Source: Ignavibacteria bacterium (GTDB lineage Bacteria; Bacteroidota; Ignavibacteria; Kapaibacteriales; UBA961). From it: DNA of 64,000 nt. Under the pieces are notes generated by a model. It was not told the origin of the DNA, made no database searches, and saw only the letters and a program-made list of their open reading frames with translations. The stretch lies in the NCBI GenBank assembly GCA_016720145.1, contig JADJXV010000024.1, forward strand, positions 248,001 to 312,000. Direction: 5' to 3'. The position numbers were made by a program, and so were the translations under genes. Positions 26,606 through 36,163 of the stretch are shown here, piece by piece; within the stretch, counting starts at the first letter, position 1; each line of letters begins with the position of its first letter.

Positions 26606-27004
26606 ATGGATATTATACTCAATGCTCACTCCCATACTCGTTGGCTAGTTCTTACAATCGCTGTCGTTACAGTACTACTTTATCTCTTCGGTTGGCTTAG
26701 CAAACGAAGCTTCTCTAAATTTGACAGAATTATGGGCTCTGTATTCGTCGGAATTCTCGACATGCAAGCACTTATTGGAATTGTTATGCTCGTGATGCTA
26801 CTTGTAGAAGGTACTACATTGCAGGTCAAGCAACTTGAACATATTGGCACGATGTTTTGCGCAGTCGCTATTGCACATTTGACTGCTCGCTGGAAAAAAC
26901 TACCCGACACACTCCGATTTCGAAATTCACTGTTATTCTACATTATGGCTCTGATTCTTGTCATCCATGGTATAATTCGCCTTCGTGGAGGACTAACATG
27001 GTGA
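26606..27004 (+). CDS. Small four-helix membrane protein, unknown function
   Basis: 132 residues with four hydrophobic segments at about 11-31, 44-66, 77-97 and 105-124. It begins MDIILNAHSHTRWLVL; the HSH-TRW pattern and a second His in LEHIGTMF and IAHLTARW lie at membrane boundaries, where they could bind a metal or haem, but no such family was recognised. It lies 54 bases after pdxA on the same strand. Coding is supported by length, hydrophobic pattern and position; function is unknown. Confidence 0.7.
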   Translation: MDIILNAHSHTRWLVLTIAVVTVLLYLFGWLSKRSFSKFDRIMGSVFVGILDMQALIGIVMLVMLLVEGTTLQVKQLEHIGTMFCAVAIAHLTARWKKLPDTLRFRNSLLFYIMALILVIHGIIRLRGGLTW

Positions 27005-27322
27005 CAATGATTCAGTTTGGAATGTATCTATCAAACTCTTCCGACCCCTTACCCCAACAATGAGTAGGATAAGGTAATGCAATTCAGTTTGTAAGTGATT
27101 TTGATCTCTCGGAAAAGACTTCTATTCTAAAGTATCGAAACTTGGTAAAAATAAAATGCCGTAACGTTTTGATATTATAATAGATGCATTAAAATCAGTT
27201 CTTCTGTGAAACTATCTCTACTGCATCCCGTTGTTGACGCCCGAACAAACCGAGACGTTGGATACTATCAAATCAATACCAACAGAAGGGAATTATATGT
27301 GTCATTTTTTAGGATATTCTTC
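27005..27322 (+). other. Intergenic region before the TonB receptor gene
   Basis: 318 bases with no gene. An in-frame upstream start for the receptor exists at 27206, but the residues it would add look unlike protein. No convincing promoter or terminator was found; only a weak CCTTA/TAAGG pairing occurs near 27050-27076. Confidence 0.5.
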
Positions 27323-29632
27323 ATGCGAATACTCGCACAGCTACTTTTTGTACTTTTAATAACAGCACCCAGTCCGTTGCTTCATTCCGCCGAAACGCAT
27401 GCCAAAATTACTTCAACATCCGATCCCATTACTACTTCTACTCTTAATGGCTTTATCCGTGATGCAGCTACTAAAGAGACAATAATATCTGCCACGGTTG
27501 CTGTAAAAGGAACGAAAATTGGTGCATTAACCAATAGAAATGGGTTTTATTCTCTCAAAAGCATTCCTTCCGGCAAGCAAACTATTATAGTTTCTTATCT
27601 TGGATACAAGAAAATCGAAAAGGAAATTGACTTTCAAGAAGGCGATTCAAAAAAATTAGATATCAGCCTTACTCCACAGGCAGTACAAACACAGCAAGTC
27701 GTCATCGACGCAGAACGTGAAGTGGAAAAACGTCAAATCTCCGTTAGCCGCGTTGATATTCCAATCAAACAGCTTACACAGCTCCGTATTGGGGGCGAGT
27801 CGGACGTATTTCGCGCGCTTCAGTCATTGCCGGGAATTCTCACTTCATCACAAGTATCAAGTGGACTCTACATTCGCGGTGGCTCACCTGATCAAAATCT
27901 CGTACTCCTCGACGGATCCACCGTTTATAATCCTTCCCACCTTTTTGGTTTTATATCTGCGTTTAATTCAGACGCTATCAAAGATGTAGAACTCATCAAA
28001 GGCGGCTATCCTGCTGAGTATGGTAGTCGTCTATCTGCAGTTCTCAATATTACCCAAAAAGACGGTAACCAAGAAAATTACGAAGGGCTTGCTTCTATTG
28101 GGCTTATCTCTTCGCGTGGCTCAGCACAAGGTCCCTTGGGTAATGGGTCATTCTTCGTAGGTGGACGTCGCACCTATCTTGATTTGATTCTAGCTGTCTT
28201 ACCGGAAGACAAGGAAAATCCTCTCCCAAATTTTGGATTTTATGACCTTAATGCCAAAATTTCTCAAACCTTCAGCCCAAGTGATAAGGTGTTTTTGAGC
28301 GGATTCTTGAGTTCGGATAAATTATCTCTCGACGGCGCCGGAATATCCTTCGACATCGGTATCAGCAATAAAGCAGCATCCTTACGTTGGACACATGTCT
28401 TTGGTGATAATCTTTTCGGAGTAGTAAACGTGAGTGGAAGTCAATATATTAATGGATTTACAGGAAACAACAGCGGATTTTCTTTCACCGCAGAAAATTC
28501 CATTCTCGATTATACCCTCAAGACAGACCTTGAATGGTTCGCCAGTAATGAACTCACCATCAAAGGCGGCTACGAAGGCACACTCTTTACATTCAATTAC
28601 AATCAAAATTTTAGAGGAAAAGAGGATACAATTGCCCAACTCGGCTCGTCGGCAGATGCTGCTACTAATTTAGAAATTAAAGATCTTACGCATTCTCTCT
28701 TCAGTCAGGTTAATTATCAGGCAACGGATTTACTGAGCATTCAGGCAGGACTGCGATTTAATTATCGGGATTCCAGCCGCACTTCTACCTGGGACCCGCG
28801 CATAGCTGTTCGCTACCAAATTCAGGAAAATTTTGCCGTGAAAGCTGCCTTTGGGATTTATCATCAGTATTTACGTCTGGCTTCACAACAGGATTTTAGT
28901 TTCTTTGATACGTGGCTCCCTACCGATAATACCGTACAGCCGAGCAAGGCAGTGCATTATATTGTGAGTTTTGAGACGAAGCCATGGGAGGATTACGGAC
29001 TCAATGTGGACTTCTATTACAAGGACTTATCAAATATCAGCGAATTGATTCAAACTGCGACAAAGGGAACAAAAGTCTCGGATGTATTCTACAGCGGCAA
29101 TGGCCGAGCGTATGGTGCAGAGGTATTTCTCCAGAAAAAAATCGGTGATTTTACCGGCTGGGCCGGCTATGCGATGGGATTCGTCTATGCACAATTCGAC
29201 AGTATCAATGGTGGACGGGAGTTTAGGCCTAAGTATGACCGACGTCATGATGTGAAGCTCGTCGGAATGTACAAGCTCAATGATCGCTGGGAACTCAGCG
29301 CGACATTTACCTTTCAGTCAGGACAGTCCTACTCGGCAGCTACATCTCGTTTTGGAAATCAATTCCCTGGAGAAACTGTCACGTCGCCGTATGTTATAGC
29401 ACAAGAACGCTACGGTTATCGCCTGCCTCCTACACATCAGCTCAATATTGGAGCAAATTATAATACAACGCTTTTCGGTCAGCCCACCAGATTGCTCATT
29501 GATATTTATAATGTGTATTCTAGGCGCGATATATGGTTCCGCTACTACAATACCGACAAAAATGTCACTACCGTAACAGATGTATTGTTGTTACCGATTA
29601 TCCCGACCATAGCGTTAGAAATGAAGTTTTAA
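27323..29632 (+). CDS. TonB-dependent outer-membrane receptor with carboxypeptidase-regulatory-like domain
   Basis: Imports an unknown ligand across the outer membrane using TonB energy. The ATG at 27323 is chosen because MRILAQLLFVLLITAPS forms a proper signal peptide. A CarboxypepD_reg-like domain follows (GFIRDAATKETIISATV to VVSYLGYKKIEKEI). The plug holds RALQSLPGILTSSQVSSGLY, RGGSPDQNLVLLDG and YPAEYGSRLSAVLNI. The rest is a beta-barrel of alternating aromatic strands ending in a terminal Phe. 769 residues is normal for this short-barrel class. It is followed after 37 bases by a lipoprotein gene, a common pairing in Bacteroidota. Confidence 0.9.
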   Translation: MRILAQLLFVLLITAPSPLLHSAETHAKITSTSDPITTSTLNGFIRDAATKETIISATVAVKGTKIGALTNRNGFYSLKSIPSGKQTIIVSYLGYKKIEKEIDFQEGDSKKLDISLTPQAVQTQQVVIDAEREVEKRQISVSRVDIPIKQLTQLRIGGESDVFRALQSLPGILTSSQVSSGLYIRGGSPDQNLVLLDGSTVYNPSHLFGFISAFNSDAIKDVELIKGGYPAEYGSRLSAVLNITQKDGNQENYEGLASIGLISSRGSAQGPLGNGSFFVGGRRTYLDLILAVLPEDKENPLPNFGFYDLNAKISQTFSPSDKVFLSGFLSSDKLSLDGAGISFDIGISNKAASLRWTHVFGDNLFGVVNVSGSQYINGFTGNNSGFSFTAENSILDYTLKTDLEWFASNELTIKGGYEGTLFTFNYNQNFRGKEDTIAQLGSSADAATNLEIKDLTHSLFSQVNYQATDLLSIQAGLRFNYRDSSRTSTWDPRIAVRYQIQENFAVKAAFGIYHQYLRLASQQDFSFFDTWLPTDNTVQPSKAVHYIVSFETKPWEDYGLNVDFYYKDLSNISELIQTATKGTKVSDVFYSGNGRAYGAEVFLQKKIGDFTGWAGYAMGFVYAQFDSINGGREFRPKYDRRHDVKLVGMYKLNDRWELSATFTFQSGQSYSAATSRFGNQFPGETVTSPYVIAQERYGYRLPPTHQLNIGANYNTTLFGQPTRLLIDIYNVYSRRDIWFRYYNTDKNVTTVTDVLLLPIIPTIALEMKF

Positions 29633-29669
29633 TTCACCCTACATTCAAACAAAATCAAAAGATAAAATC

Positions 29670-30557
29670 ATGAAAAGAATATTCTCACGCTCCCAAATTA
29701 CGATCATTGCTATCGTTTCTATGTTTCTTGCAAGTTGTGAGGATGCACCTCCGACCGGATATGTTCCTGAGTATGTTGTGGAGTCGTATCTTATTGTTGA
29801 CAAACCAATTACTGGTGTCGTACTTTCACGTTCACTCGCGATTACCGATACATTTAAAATGGAAAACAGCGTTGTAATAGATGCCGTTGTCGAAATCTCG
29901 TCGCCGACCGAAACATTCATCCTCCAATACCGCGCAAAGCCCAAAGGCGGTGGTGAATATTTCAATCCTGATACAACCAAGCTAATCCAGCCGAGCACAC
30001 TCTACACGCTCAAAGTAACGACGGCAGACGGTAAAATTGTCACGGGTTCGACCACTACACCCGAGCGCATTAACTGGCTGCCCGGAAAAGGTCCGAAGCC
30101 CGTGTATCAATATCCACTCGATACGTTGAAATTACCCTCGCCGGACTCTCTTCGCTTTTATTGGACGCCAGCAGCCGGAGTGAGCGAGTATTTAATCAGT
30201 CTCGAATGCCTTGATACGCTGGAATACGGGAAATATCTCACACCGGCTACGAATGAAAAAAATCGACGGATGAAACGATTCTTTGACCAGGAAGACAGTC
30301 CGCAATACTTAGAAACGACGCAATACGGATTCTTACAAGCGACATACGCACCATTCGTATGGAATGCATTTCGCTGGTATGGTCGCACGCAACTTACAGC
30401 AATTGCACCGGATTATAATTTTGTTAAATGGTTTAAGTCCCGCTGGACAGGCAATCAATACGACCCAAATCTCGGCAGTGTCAAAGGAGGAGTGGGAGTA
30501 TTCGCATCAGCGTCGATTGCCACACAGGAAGTATTTGTGTTGAAGAATCAGCCATAA
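29670..30557 (+). CDS. DUF4249-like lipoprotein
   Basis: 295 residues. The signal peptide with lipobox FLASC places the mature Cys near residue 23, followed by EDAP. The next residues, YVVESYLIVDKPITGVVLSRS, match the start of DUF4249 proteins as I recall them, which have a beta-sandwich domain and are usually encoded next to a TonB receptor of the preceding type. It probably sits on the outer membrane and assists the receptor. The exact role is unknown. A strong terminator follows. Confidence 0.75.
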   Translation: MKRIFSRSQITIIAIVSMFLASCEDAPPTGYVPEYVVESYLIVDKPITGVVLSRSLAITDTFKMENSVVIDAVVEISSPTETFILQYRAKPKGGGEYFNPDTTKLIQPSTLYTLKVTTADGKIVTGSTTTPERINWLPGKGPKPVYQYPLDTLKLPSPDSLRFYWTPAAGVSEYLISLECLDTLEYGKYLTPATNEKNRRMKRFFDQEDSPQYLETTQYGFLQATYAPFVWNAFRWYGRTQLTAIAPDYNFVKWFKSRWTGNQYDPNLGSVKGGVGVFASASIATQEVFVLKNQP

Positions 30558-30580
30558 GGTATTCGGTGGTATTCACCCAA

Positions 30581-30619
30581 ACAAAGGGGACAAACTGCAA
30601 TAGTTTGTCCCCTTTGTTG
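30581..30619. terminator. Strong palindromic terminator after the lipoprotein gene
   Basis: ACAAAGGGGACAAACT (30581-30596) pairs perfectly with AGTTTGTCCCCTTTGT (30602-30617) around GCAAT. The 16-bp stem has A and T flanks on both sides, so it could work on both strands. Confidence 0.88.
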
Positions 30620-31061
30620 TATGTGCTCAAGCTGCTGCAATACCTTTCACTTCGAAAGCGTTGCAACATAGTGAACAGAAAAAGATATGTAGCAGAGAAT
30701 TCATTTGGCGGTTGTGGGCTATTTTTAGTAAGTTGCAAGAAATCCATTTCGTCCGGCCAGTTCTTTGAACTGACCGTAACCACATACCTCTGAAACGGTT
30801 GCATGATAGCTCGTTGGTTAAAAGAAACAGTATAAATATCCTTAAAGAGCGGACAAACAATACGTTTCATAGGTACGTATTGACGGTCAGTTCTAAGAAC
30901 TGACCGGACGGGAAAGAAGTAGCGAAGGGACGCTGATTCCTACCTCAAACTTATCGTCAGGTACATATCTAGCTCTTGTCAAATCAAAGAATTATCGCGG
31001 TGGTACGGTGTTTCAAATACGTTGATAAATGATGACACTGTAAACATAGACTCTTCACAAA

Positions 31062-31104
31062 AAAAGGGGACAAACTTATTCAGTTTGTCCCCTTTGTTTT
31101 TCGG
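31062..31104 (-). terminator. Terminator of the first OmpA/TSP3 gene
   Basis: AAAGGGGACAAACT (31063-31076) pairs with AGTTTGTCCCCTTT (31082-31095) with a TATTC loop. On the minus strand the stem is followed by a run of T, placing it 18 bases past the OmpA stop. The core matches the terminator at 30581. Confidence 0.88.
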
Positions 31105-31113
31105 CCGAATTAT

Positions 31114-33309
31114 CTATTCACAGCCATGTTGTACTGCTACCGTGATTCTGCGGTTCTTACCGCGGAGGTCGTCTAATTCTTTCGCAGACATTGCTTTGAG
31201 GGCTTTGCCGGTTGGCTCGCGGAGGTTTGGTCTGGTTGATGCATATCCAATTGTACCAAACACTTTTGTTGGTGTCACACCTTGCTGAATCAACCATGTA
31301 CGTACAGCTTCGGCACGATGAGTTGATAGCGGTTGATTGATTTTATTGCCACCTTCGCTTGAGGTATGACCTTCGATCATCACGCGGAGATTATCGCATT
31401 GCTTGACGTAGGCAAGTAATTTAGCAAGCGCTCCGGCTGTGCCGGGCTCTTCGAAGTTGAAGTTCGCCGTGCCGACGATAAAGAGTATTTCCGGGAAGTC
31501 AGTTTTTGTACCCACTTTAGGAGACTCAGGACATCCATTTTTCGCTGCATCACTATTTGCTTTGCCGGCTATAAGTGGACAATAATCTGTGTCATCACGT
31601 ACTGCGTCACCATCGGTATCAGCTTTGAGTGGATTGGTTGGCTCCACGCTCACGCCATCTCTTTTGCTCTTGCGATTTACTTCTTCGCCATCGCTTAATG
31701 TATCGCCGTCAGTATCTGCTTTAAGCGGGTCGGTTTTGTATTTATTCACTTCTTCGCCATCGCTGAGATTATCACCATCGGTGTCAGCTTTGAGCGGGTC
31801 AGTTCTGTATTTGTTTACTTCGTCGCCATCTTTTGCGCCATCTGCATCAGTATCAGCTTTGAAAGGGTCGGTTTTGTATTTATTGACTTCATCGCCATCT
31901 TTGAGACCGTCAGTATCGGTATCGTCTGAGAGCGGATTAGTCTTATATTTACGAATTTCTTCACCATCTTTGAGAGCGTCACTGTCTGTGTCTGCTAGAG
32001 CAGGATTAGTATTGTGTACCTTCACTTCATCGCCGTCATTGAGACCATCGTCATCGCTGTCAGCTTTGAGTGGATTGGTTTTAAATTGTTTGATTTCATC
32101 ACCATCACGTAATCCATCCACATCTGTATCTGCAATAGTTGGATTGGTCTTTGTGTTGTTTGCTTCATTACCATCGGTGAGCGCATCATTATCAGTATCA
32201 GCGACTGCAGGATTGGTATTGTACTTGGTAATTTCATCGCCATCATTGAGACCATCATCATCACTGTCTGTCTTGAGAGGATTGGTTTTATATTTGGAAA
32301 TTTCATCACCGTCGAGCAAACCGTCGGTATCGGTATCTGCTAAGAGTGGATTGGTCTTACGAACGATTTCTTCACCGTCATTGAGTCCGTCAGTATCAGT
32401 GTCAGCGACCGTTGGCTGAGTATTATACTTGAATACTTCATCATAATCGGTGAGATTATCGCTGTCGGTATCCGGCTTGAGTGGGTCTGTATGGTAAGTG
32501 AATACCTCTTCGCCGTCTTTGAGTCCATCACCATCGGTGTCGGGATTGTTCGGATCGGTGCCGATTTCACGTTCACGGGAATTGGTAAGTCCATCATTAT
32601 CATAGTCTGAGTCACCAAAAACATAATAGGTGAATCCTGCGCCGAAAGTCATGAAAATATCATCGCCATCGGATGCTTTGCCGTCAATAACAGGATCATA
32701 TCCATCCAACCAATTTGTGCCTGTGATACGAGCAGTTGCACGACCATTGAATACAATATCGTCGGACAAGTACATTTCAAATCCTGCTCCAAACGGAAAC
32801 ATGATTTTTTGTTTGTTATCAGGAATTACATCATTAAGTGGTAATGCCTTGCCGTCGTCATACGTGGGATTCCAATTGGTAAGACCCACACCACCAAATA
32901 TAAATGGTACGAATTTTTCTCTTGGCAATAAGTTCCACGAAAGAAATGTTTCATAAGTACTTATCCGAGAAAAACTCTTTTCAGGGACTGCACCGAATCC
33001 ACCCTGACCGAATCGAGCATAAAATTCAGGATATTTCACCTGATTTTCTGCTGTGTTTTTGTAGCGGAGTTGTGCCCATCCGGCACCCGCTTGTAGCGAT
33101 AACTGATTGATAATATTCCAGCGTACGAATAAATCGCCACCGAACCAAATTTGATTATCTGTAAAAGTTCCCCAGTATTTTGCACCACCACCCGTGAAGC
33201 CAAAGCCCACACGACTTCCTTCACTTTGGGCATACAGTGAAGTCGATAGAACGAATATTAACGCTGCGGCTATCATTCCGCCACGTTTTATCTTTGAAAA
33301 AAAGCGCAT
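31114..33309 (-). CDS. OmpA-family protein with thrombospondin type-3 repeats, paralogue 1
   Basis: 731 residues from the ATG at 33309, which follows AAAGGGAG; a longer in-frame start is rejected because it would bury the signal peptide (MIAAALIFVLSTSLYAQ). Residues about 30-230 form an outer-membrane beta-barrel-like domain ending YYVFGD. About 14 Asp-rich calcium-binding repeats of some 23 residues follow (pattern DTDGDGLKDGEEVNKYKTDP). The C-terminal OmpA peptidoglycan-binding domain shows FNFEEP, VMIEGHTSSEGG, RAEAVRTWL and KNRRITVAV. It likely anchors the outer membrane to the cell wall. A second gene of identical length lies upstream. Confidence 0.9.
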   Translation of the reverse strand: MRFFSKIKRGGMIAAALIFVLSTSLYAQSEGSRVGFGFTGGGAKYWGTFTDNQIWFGGDLFVRWNIINQLSLQAGAGWAQLRYKNTAENQVKYPEFYARFGQGGFGAVPEKSFSRISTYETFLSWNLLPREKFVPFIFGGVGLTNWNPTYDDGKALPLNDVIPDNKQKIMFPFGAGFEMYLSDDIVFNGRATARITGTNWLDGYDPVIDGKASDGDDIFMTFGAGFTYYVFGDSDYDNDGLTNSREREIGTDPNNPDTDGDGLKDGEEVFTYHTDPLKPDTDSDNLTDYDEVFKYNTQPTVADTDTDGLNDGEEIVRKTNPLLADTDTDGLLDGDEISKYKTNPLKTDSDDDGLNDGDEITKYNTNPAVADTDNDALTDGNEANNTKTNPTIADTDVDGLRDGDEIKQFKTNPLKADSDDDGLNDGDEVKVHNTNPALADTDSDALKDGEEIRKYKTNPLSDDTDTDGLKDGDEVNKYKTDPFKADTDADGAKDGDEVNKYRTDPLKADTDGDNLSDGEEVNKYKTDPLKADTDGDTLSDGEEVNRKSKRDGVSVEPTNPLKADTDGDAVRDDTDYCPLIAGKANSDAAKNGCPESPKVGTKTDFPEILFIVGTANFNFEEPGTAGALAKLLAYVKQCDNLRVMIEGHTSSEGGNKINQPLSTHRAEAVRTWLIQQGVTPTKVFGTIGYASTRPNLREPTGKALKAMSAKELDDLRGKNRRITVAVQHGCE

Positions 33310-33764
33310 AAAGCTCCCTTTAAATAGGGTGGAAGTACCAAGGAACACATCAGTTCTTGAATTTCCACGTTTGTAAATTGCCGGCAAGTAGGTAAAAATG
33401 AGGTTCAATAGCAATTCCAGATTTGCGTTTCATGAATAAATTACTGTGTAGAGTATTCCCAAAGCAATTTACGCAACTGTTATTATCTATTAATAATTAC
33501 ATCTTTTACTTACGATGCAAAATTACGCATGTTCGTATCAGTGTGTGTTACATAACTCCTGAAAAGAGTTGTACGATTCACACATCCAACTAAAAAAATG
33601 AAGAAGCTGCATACGATAGATAAGTTGTTGGGTTAAATTACATTCATCGTAGGCGAGAGGAATGAAAGAATGCGTTAATCAAGAACAATTATAGACAAAG
33701 CGCCAAACAAAAACGGGACGAACTCCAATGAGTTCGTCCCGTTTTTATAATAAAGCTGTAAATT
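33310..33764. other. Intergenic region between the two OmpA paralogues
   Basis: 455 bases. The terminator of the upstream paralogue occupies 33709-33746. The remaining 400 bases should hold the promoter of the downstream paralogue, but no exact TAnnTTTG match was found. The gap and terminator indicate that the two genes are transcribed separately. Confidence 0.55.
33709..33746 (-). terminator. Terminator of the second OmpA/TSP3 gene
   Basis: AAAAACGGGACGAACT (33709-33724) pairs with AGTTCGTCCCGTTTTT (33731-33746) around CCAATG, a 16-bp perfect stem 18 bases past the stop at 33765. The core GGGACGAACT closely resembles the two other terminators nearby. Confidence 0.9.
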
Positions 33765-35960
33765 CTAATCACATCCCTTTTGGACTGCCACGGTAATACG
33801 TCTGTTTTTCGAACGTATTTCTTCAATTTGCTTTTTAGTCATTTTCTTGAGTTCTTTACCGGTCGGCTCTTTGACGGTTGGTCGGGTGGCTGCATAGCCG
33901 ATTGATCCTGCAATTTTGGTCGGTTTCACACCCTGAGCTATGAGCCAATCACGAACCGCTTCGGCGCGTTTTTGAGAAAGTGTTTGATTTACTTTAGCAC
34001 TACCTTCGCTGGATGTATGACCTTCGATCATGACCTGAAGATTATCACATTGCTGGACATACGCAAGTAGCTTCGCAAGTGCGCCGGCAGTAGCAGGCTC
34101 CTCAAAGTTAAATCCATTCGTTCCCACTTTGAATAAAATTTCGGGGAAATCAGTTTTGGTACCAATTTTGGGAGGTTCGGGGCATCCGTTTTGTTTCGGA
34201 TCGGTGCTTGGCTTACCTGTAATAAGCGCGCAATAATCCACATCATCGCGTACTCCATCTTCATCTGTATCGGCTTTTAAGGGATTAGTCGGCTCAGCAC
34301 TCACACCGTCTTTTTTACTTTTGCGGTTTACTTCTTCGCCGTCTGCAATTGTATCGCCGTCCGTATCCAGTTTTATAGGGTCTGTTTTGTATTGATTCAC
34401 TTCCTCTCCGTCTTTGAGTCCGTCGGTGTCGGTGTCAGATTTGGCAGGGTCTGATTTGTATGTTGCTACTTCCTCTCCATCTTTGAGACCATCAGTATCT
34501 GTGTCGTTTTTAAGGAGATCCGTTTTATACCGGTTTATTTCTTCACCGTCCTTGAGTCCATCCTGGTCTGTATCTTCGGAGAGAGGATTAGATTTGTATT
34601 TGCGGAGTTCGTCACCATCACCCAAGCCATCCCCATCAGAATCTGCCTTGTCCGGCTTAGTCGAATATTGCTTTACTTCATCACCGTCGGTGAGTCCGTC
34701 CGAATCGCTGTCATTTTTGAGTGGGTCGGTCTTGTATTGTTTCATTTCATCGCCGTCACGCAGACCGTCATTGTCAGTATCAGCGATGGTCGGGTTCGTC
34801 TTAACGGTAGTAATCTCATCACTATCACTCAGTCCGTCATTGTCACTGTCGGTTGCAATCGGATTCGTGGAATGTTTTTTTACTTCATCTCCATCTGCGA
34901 GACTATCACCGTCAGTATCTGTCTTAAGTGCATCAGTTTTATAGGTGTTTATCTCTTCGCCATCAAGCAGTCCGTCGCCATCAGTGTCAGGATTAATCGG
35001 AGTAGTTTTGCGGATGATTTCTTCGCCGTCATTGAGACCGTCGGAGTCAGTATCTGCTCTTGTCGGCTGTGTCTTATGTTTTAAAATCTCATCATAATCG
35101 GTTAGATTATCACCATCTGTATCTGCCTTGAGCGGATCGGTAAAATACGTAAATACTTCCTCACCGTCTTTGAGACCGTCGCCGTCTGTATCCGGATTGT
35201 TAATGTCAGTACCTATTTCACGTTCTCGGGAATTGGTCACACCATCATTGTCATAGTCAGCATTCCCAAAGACATAATATGTAAAACCAGCCCCAAAAGT
35301 CAAGAAAATATCATCTCCGTCGGCTGGTTTGTTATCTATGACAGGGTCATACCCGTCGAGCCAGGGAGTACCGGTGATTCGAGCGGTGCCACGGCCATTG
35401 AAGACCAAATCATCGGTTAAGTATAGTTCAAAACCCACGCCTACCGGGAACATCAGCTTACGTTTTTCATACGTAACACCGTCATTTAGTGGAAGTGCTT
35501 TACCATTGTCATACGTGGGATTCCAGTCGGTAATTCCAACACCGCCAAAGAGATAAGGAACAAATTTTTCCCTCGATAGAATATTCCACGATAAGAATGC
35601 CTCGTATGTACTGATACGGGAGAAACTCTTTTCGGAGGGTTTTCCAAAGTTGCCATTGTCGAAGCGATTATAAAAATCAGGGTATTTGGCGATTTGTTCT
35701 GCGGAGTTTTTATAACGGAGTTGAGCCCAGCCGGCACCTGCTTGAAATGAAATTTGATTAATAATATTCCATCGAACAAACAAGTCTCCGCCGAACCATA
35801 ATTGATTGTCTGTAAACGTGCCCCAATACTTCACACCTCCTCCACTGAACCCAAAACCAACACGACCACCTTCGCTTTGAGCAAAGACTGTAATTGTTAG
35901 CAAAATGAAAAAAGTAATTGGAAGAGCAACACACCGAAATAAATGTACAATACATCGCAT
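33765..35960 (-). CDS. OmpA-family protein with thrombospondin type-3 repeats, paralogue 2
   Basis: 731 residues, the same length as its neighbour and aligned with it almost throughout. Signal peptide CVALPITFFILLTITVFAQ, N-terminal barrel-like domain (GGGVKYWGTFTDNQLWFGGD), 14 calcium-binding TSP3 repeats, and a C-terminal OmpA domain with MIEGHTSSEGS and KNRRITVAVQKG. As in paralogue 1, the 13th repeat carries an insert (RKSKKDGVSAEPTNP) and the last repeat ends DYC. The equal repeat number suggests duplication after the array had formed. It probably links outer membrane and peptidoglycan; no evidence of different roles is visible. Confidence 0.9.
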   Translation of the reverse strand: MRCIVHLFRCVALPITFFILLTITVFAQSEGGRVGFGFSGGGVKYWGTFTDNQLWFGGDLFVRWNIINQISFQAGAGWAQLRYKNSAEQIAKYPDFYNRFDNGNFGKPSEKSFSRISTYEAFLSWNILSREKFVPYLFGGVGITDWNPTYDNGKALPLNDGVTYEKRKLMFPVGVGFELYLTDDLVFNGRGTARITGTPWLDGYDPVIDNKPADGDDIFLTFGAGFTYYVFGNADYDNDGVTNSREREIGTDINNPDTDGDGLKDGEEVFTYFTDPLKADTDGDNLTDYDEILKHKTQPTRADTDSDGLNDGEEIIRKTTPINPDTDGDGLLDGEEINTYKTDALKTDTDGDSLADGDEVKKHSTNPIATDSDNDGLSDSDEITTVKTNPTIADTDNDGLRDGDEMKQYKTDPLKNDSDSDGLTDGDEVKQYSTKPDKADSDGDGLGDGDELRKYKSNPLSEDTDQDGLKDGEEINRYKTDLLKNDTDTDGLKDGEEVATYKSDPAKSDTDTDGLKDGEEVNQYKTDPIKLDTDGDTIADGEEVNRKSKKDGVSAEPTNPLKADTDEDGVRDDVDYCALITGKPSTDPKQNGCPEPPKIGTKTDFPEILFKVGTNGFNFEEPATAGALAKLLAYVQQCDNLQVMIEGHTSSEGSAKVNQTLSQKRAEAVRDWLIAQGVKPTKIAGSIGYAATRPTVKEPTGKELKKMTKKQIEEIRSKNRRITVAVQKGCD

Positions 35961-36163
35961 AGAAACCTCTTAAATATATTGAAATAGTTGATAATTAGTA
36001 AAATTCAAAACCTCTAGGCAATTTACTAAAATAGTAGCAAATGGAAAAATTAAGATTGGGCATTTTGTGGTGATAATATTGGTGTGGAGTATAATAAGTC
36101 CGCGTATTGGAAGTAGAACTGAAATGTAAAATTTATCTCAGTACAAAGACATATCAAATTTAC

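Larger units (their letters stand above)
30558..31113. other. Convergent intergenic region with several palindromes
   Basis: Between a plus-strand lipoprotein gene and a minus-strand OmpA gene. It holds two terminator hairpins (30581-30617 and 31063-31095), an interrupted palindrome at 30755-30776 (GGCCAGTTC/GAACTGACC) and a near-perfect one at 30884-30906 (CGGTCAGTTCT-A-AGAACTGACCG). Open frames here run through the hairpins and have no recognisable content. No gene is supported. Confidence 0.6.

Noticed and set aside
27206..27322. Longer N-terminus of the TonB receptor from 27206
   Set aside because: It would place 39 non-hydrophobic residues before a good signal peptide; the ATG at 27323 is the better start.
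30481..30870. Minus-strand frame of 129 residues overlapping the lipoprotein end
   Set aside because: It runs through a perfect terminator hairpin and the lipoprotein gene, and shows no family features.
31589..32419. A 276-residue Ser-rich open frame opposite the first OmpA gene
   Set aside because: It is the antisense image of the Asp-rich repeat array; its period follows the TSP3 repeats and it has no start context of its own.
34414..35084. Two overlapping Ser/Val-rich frames opposite the second OmpA gene
   Set aside because: Same cause as above: repeat-driven antisense frames.
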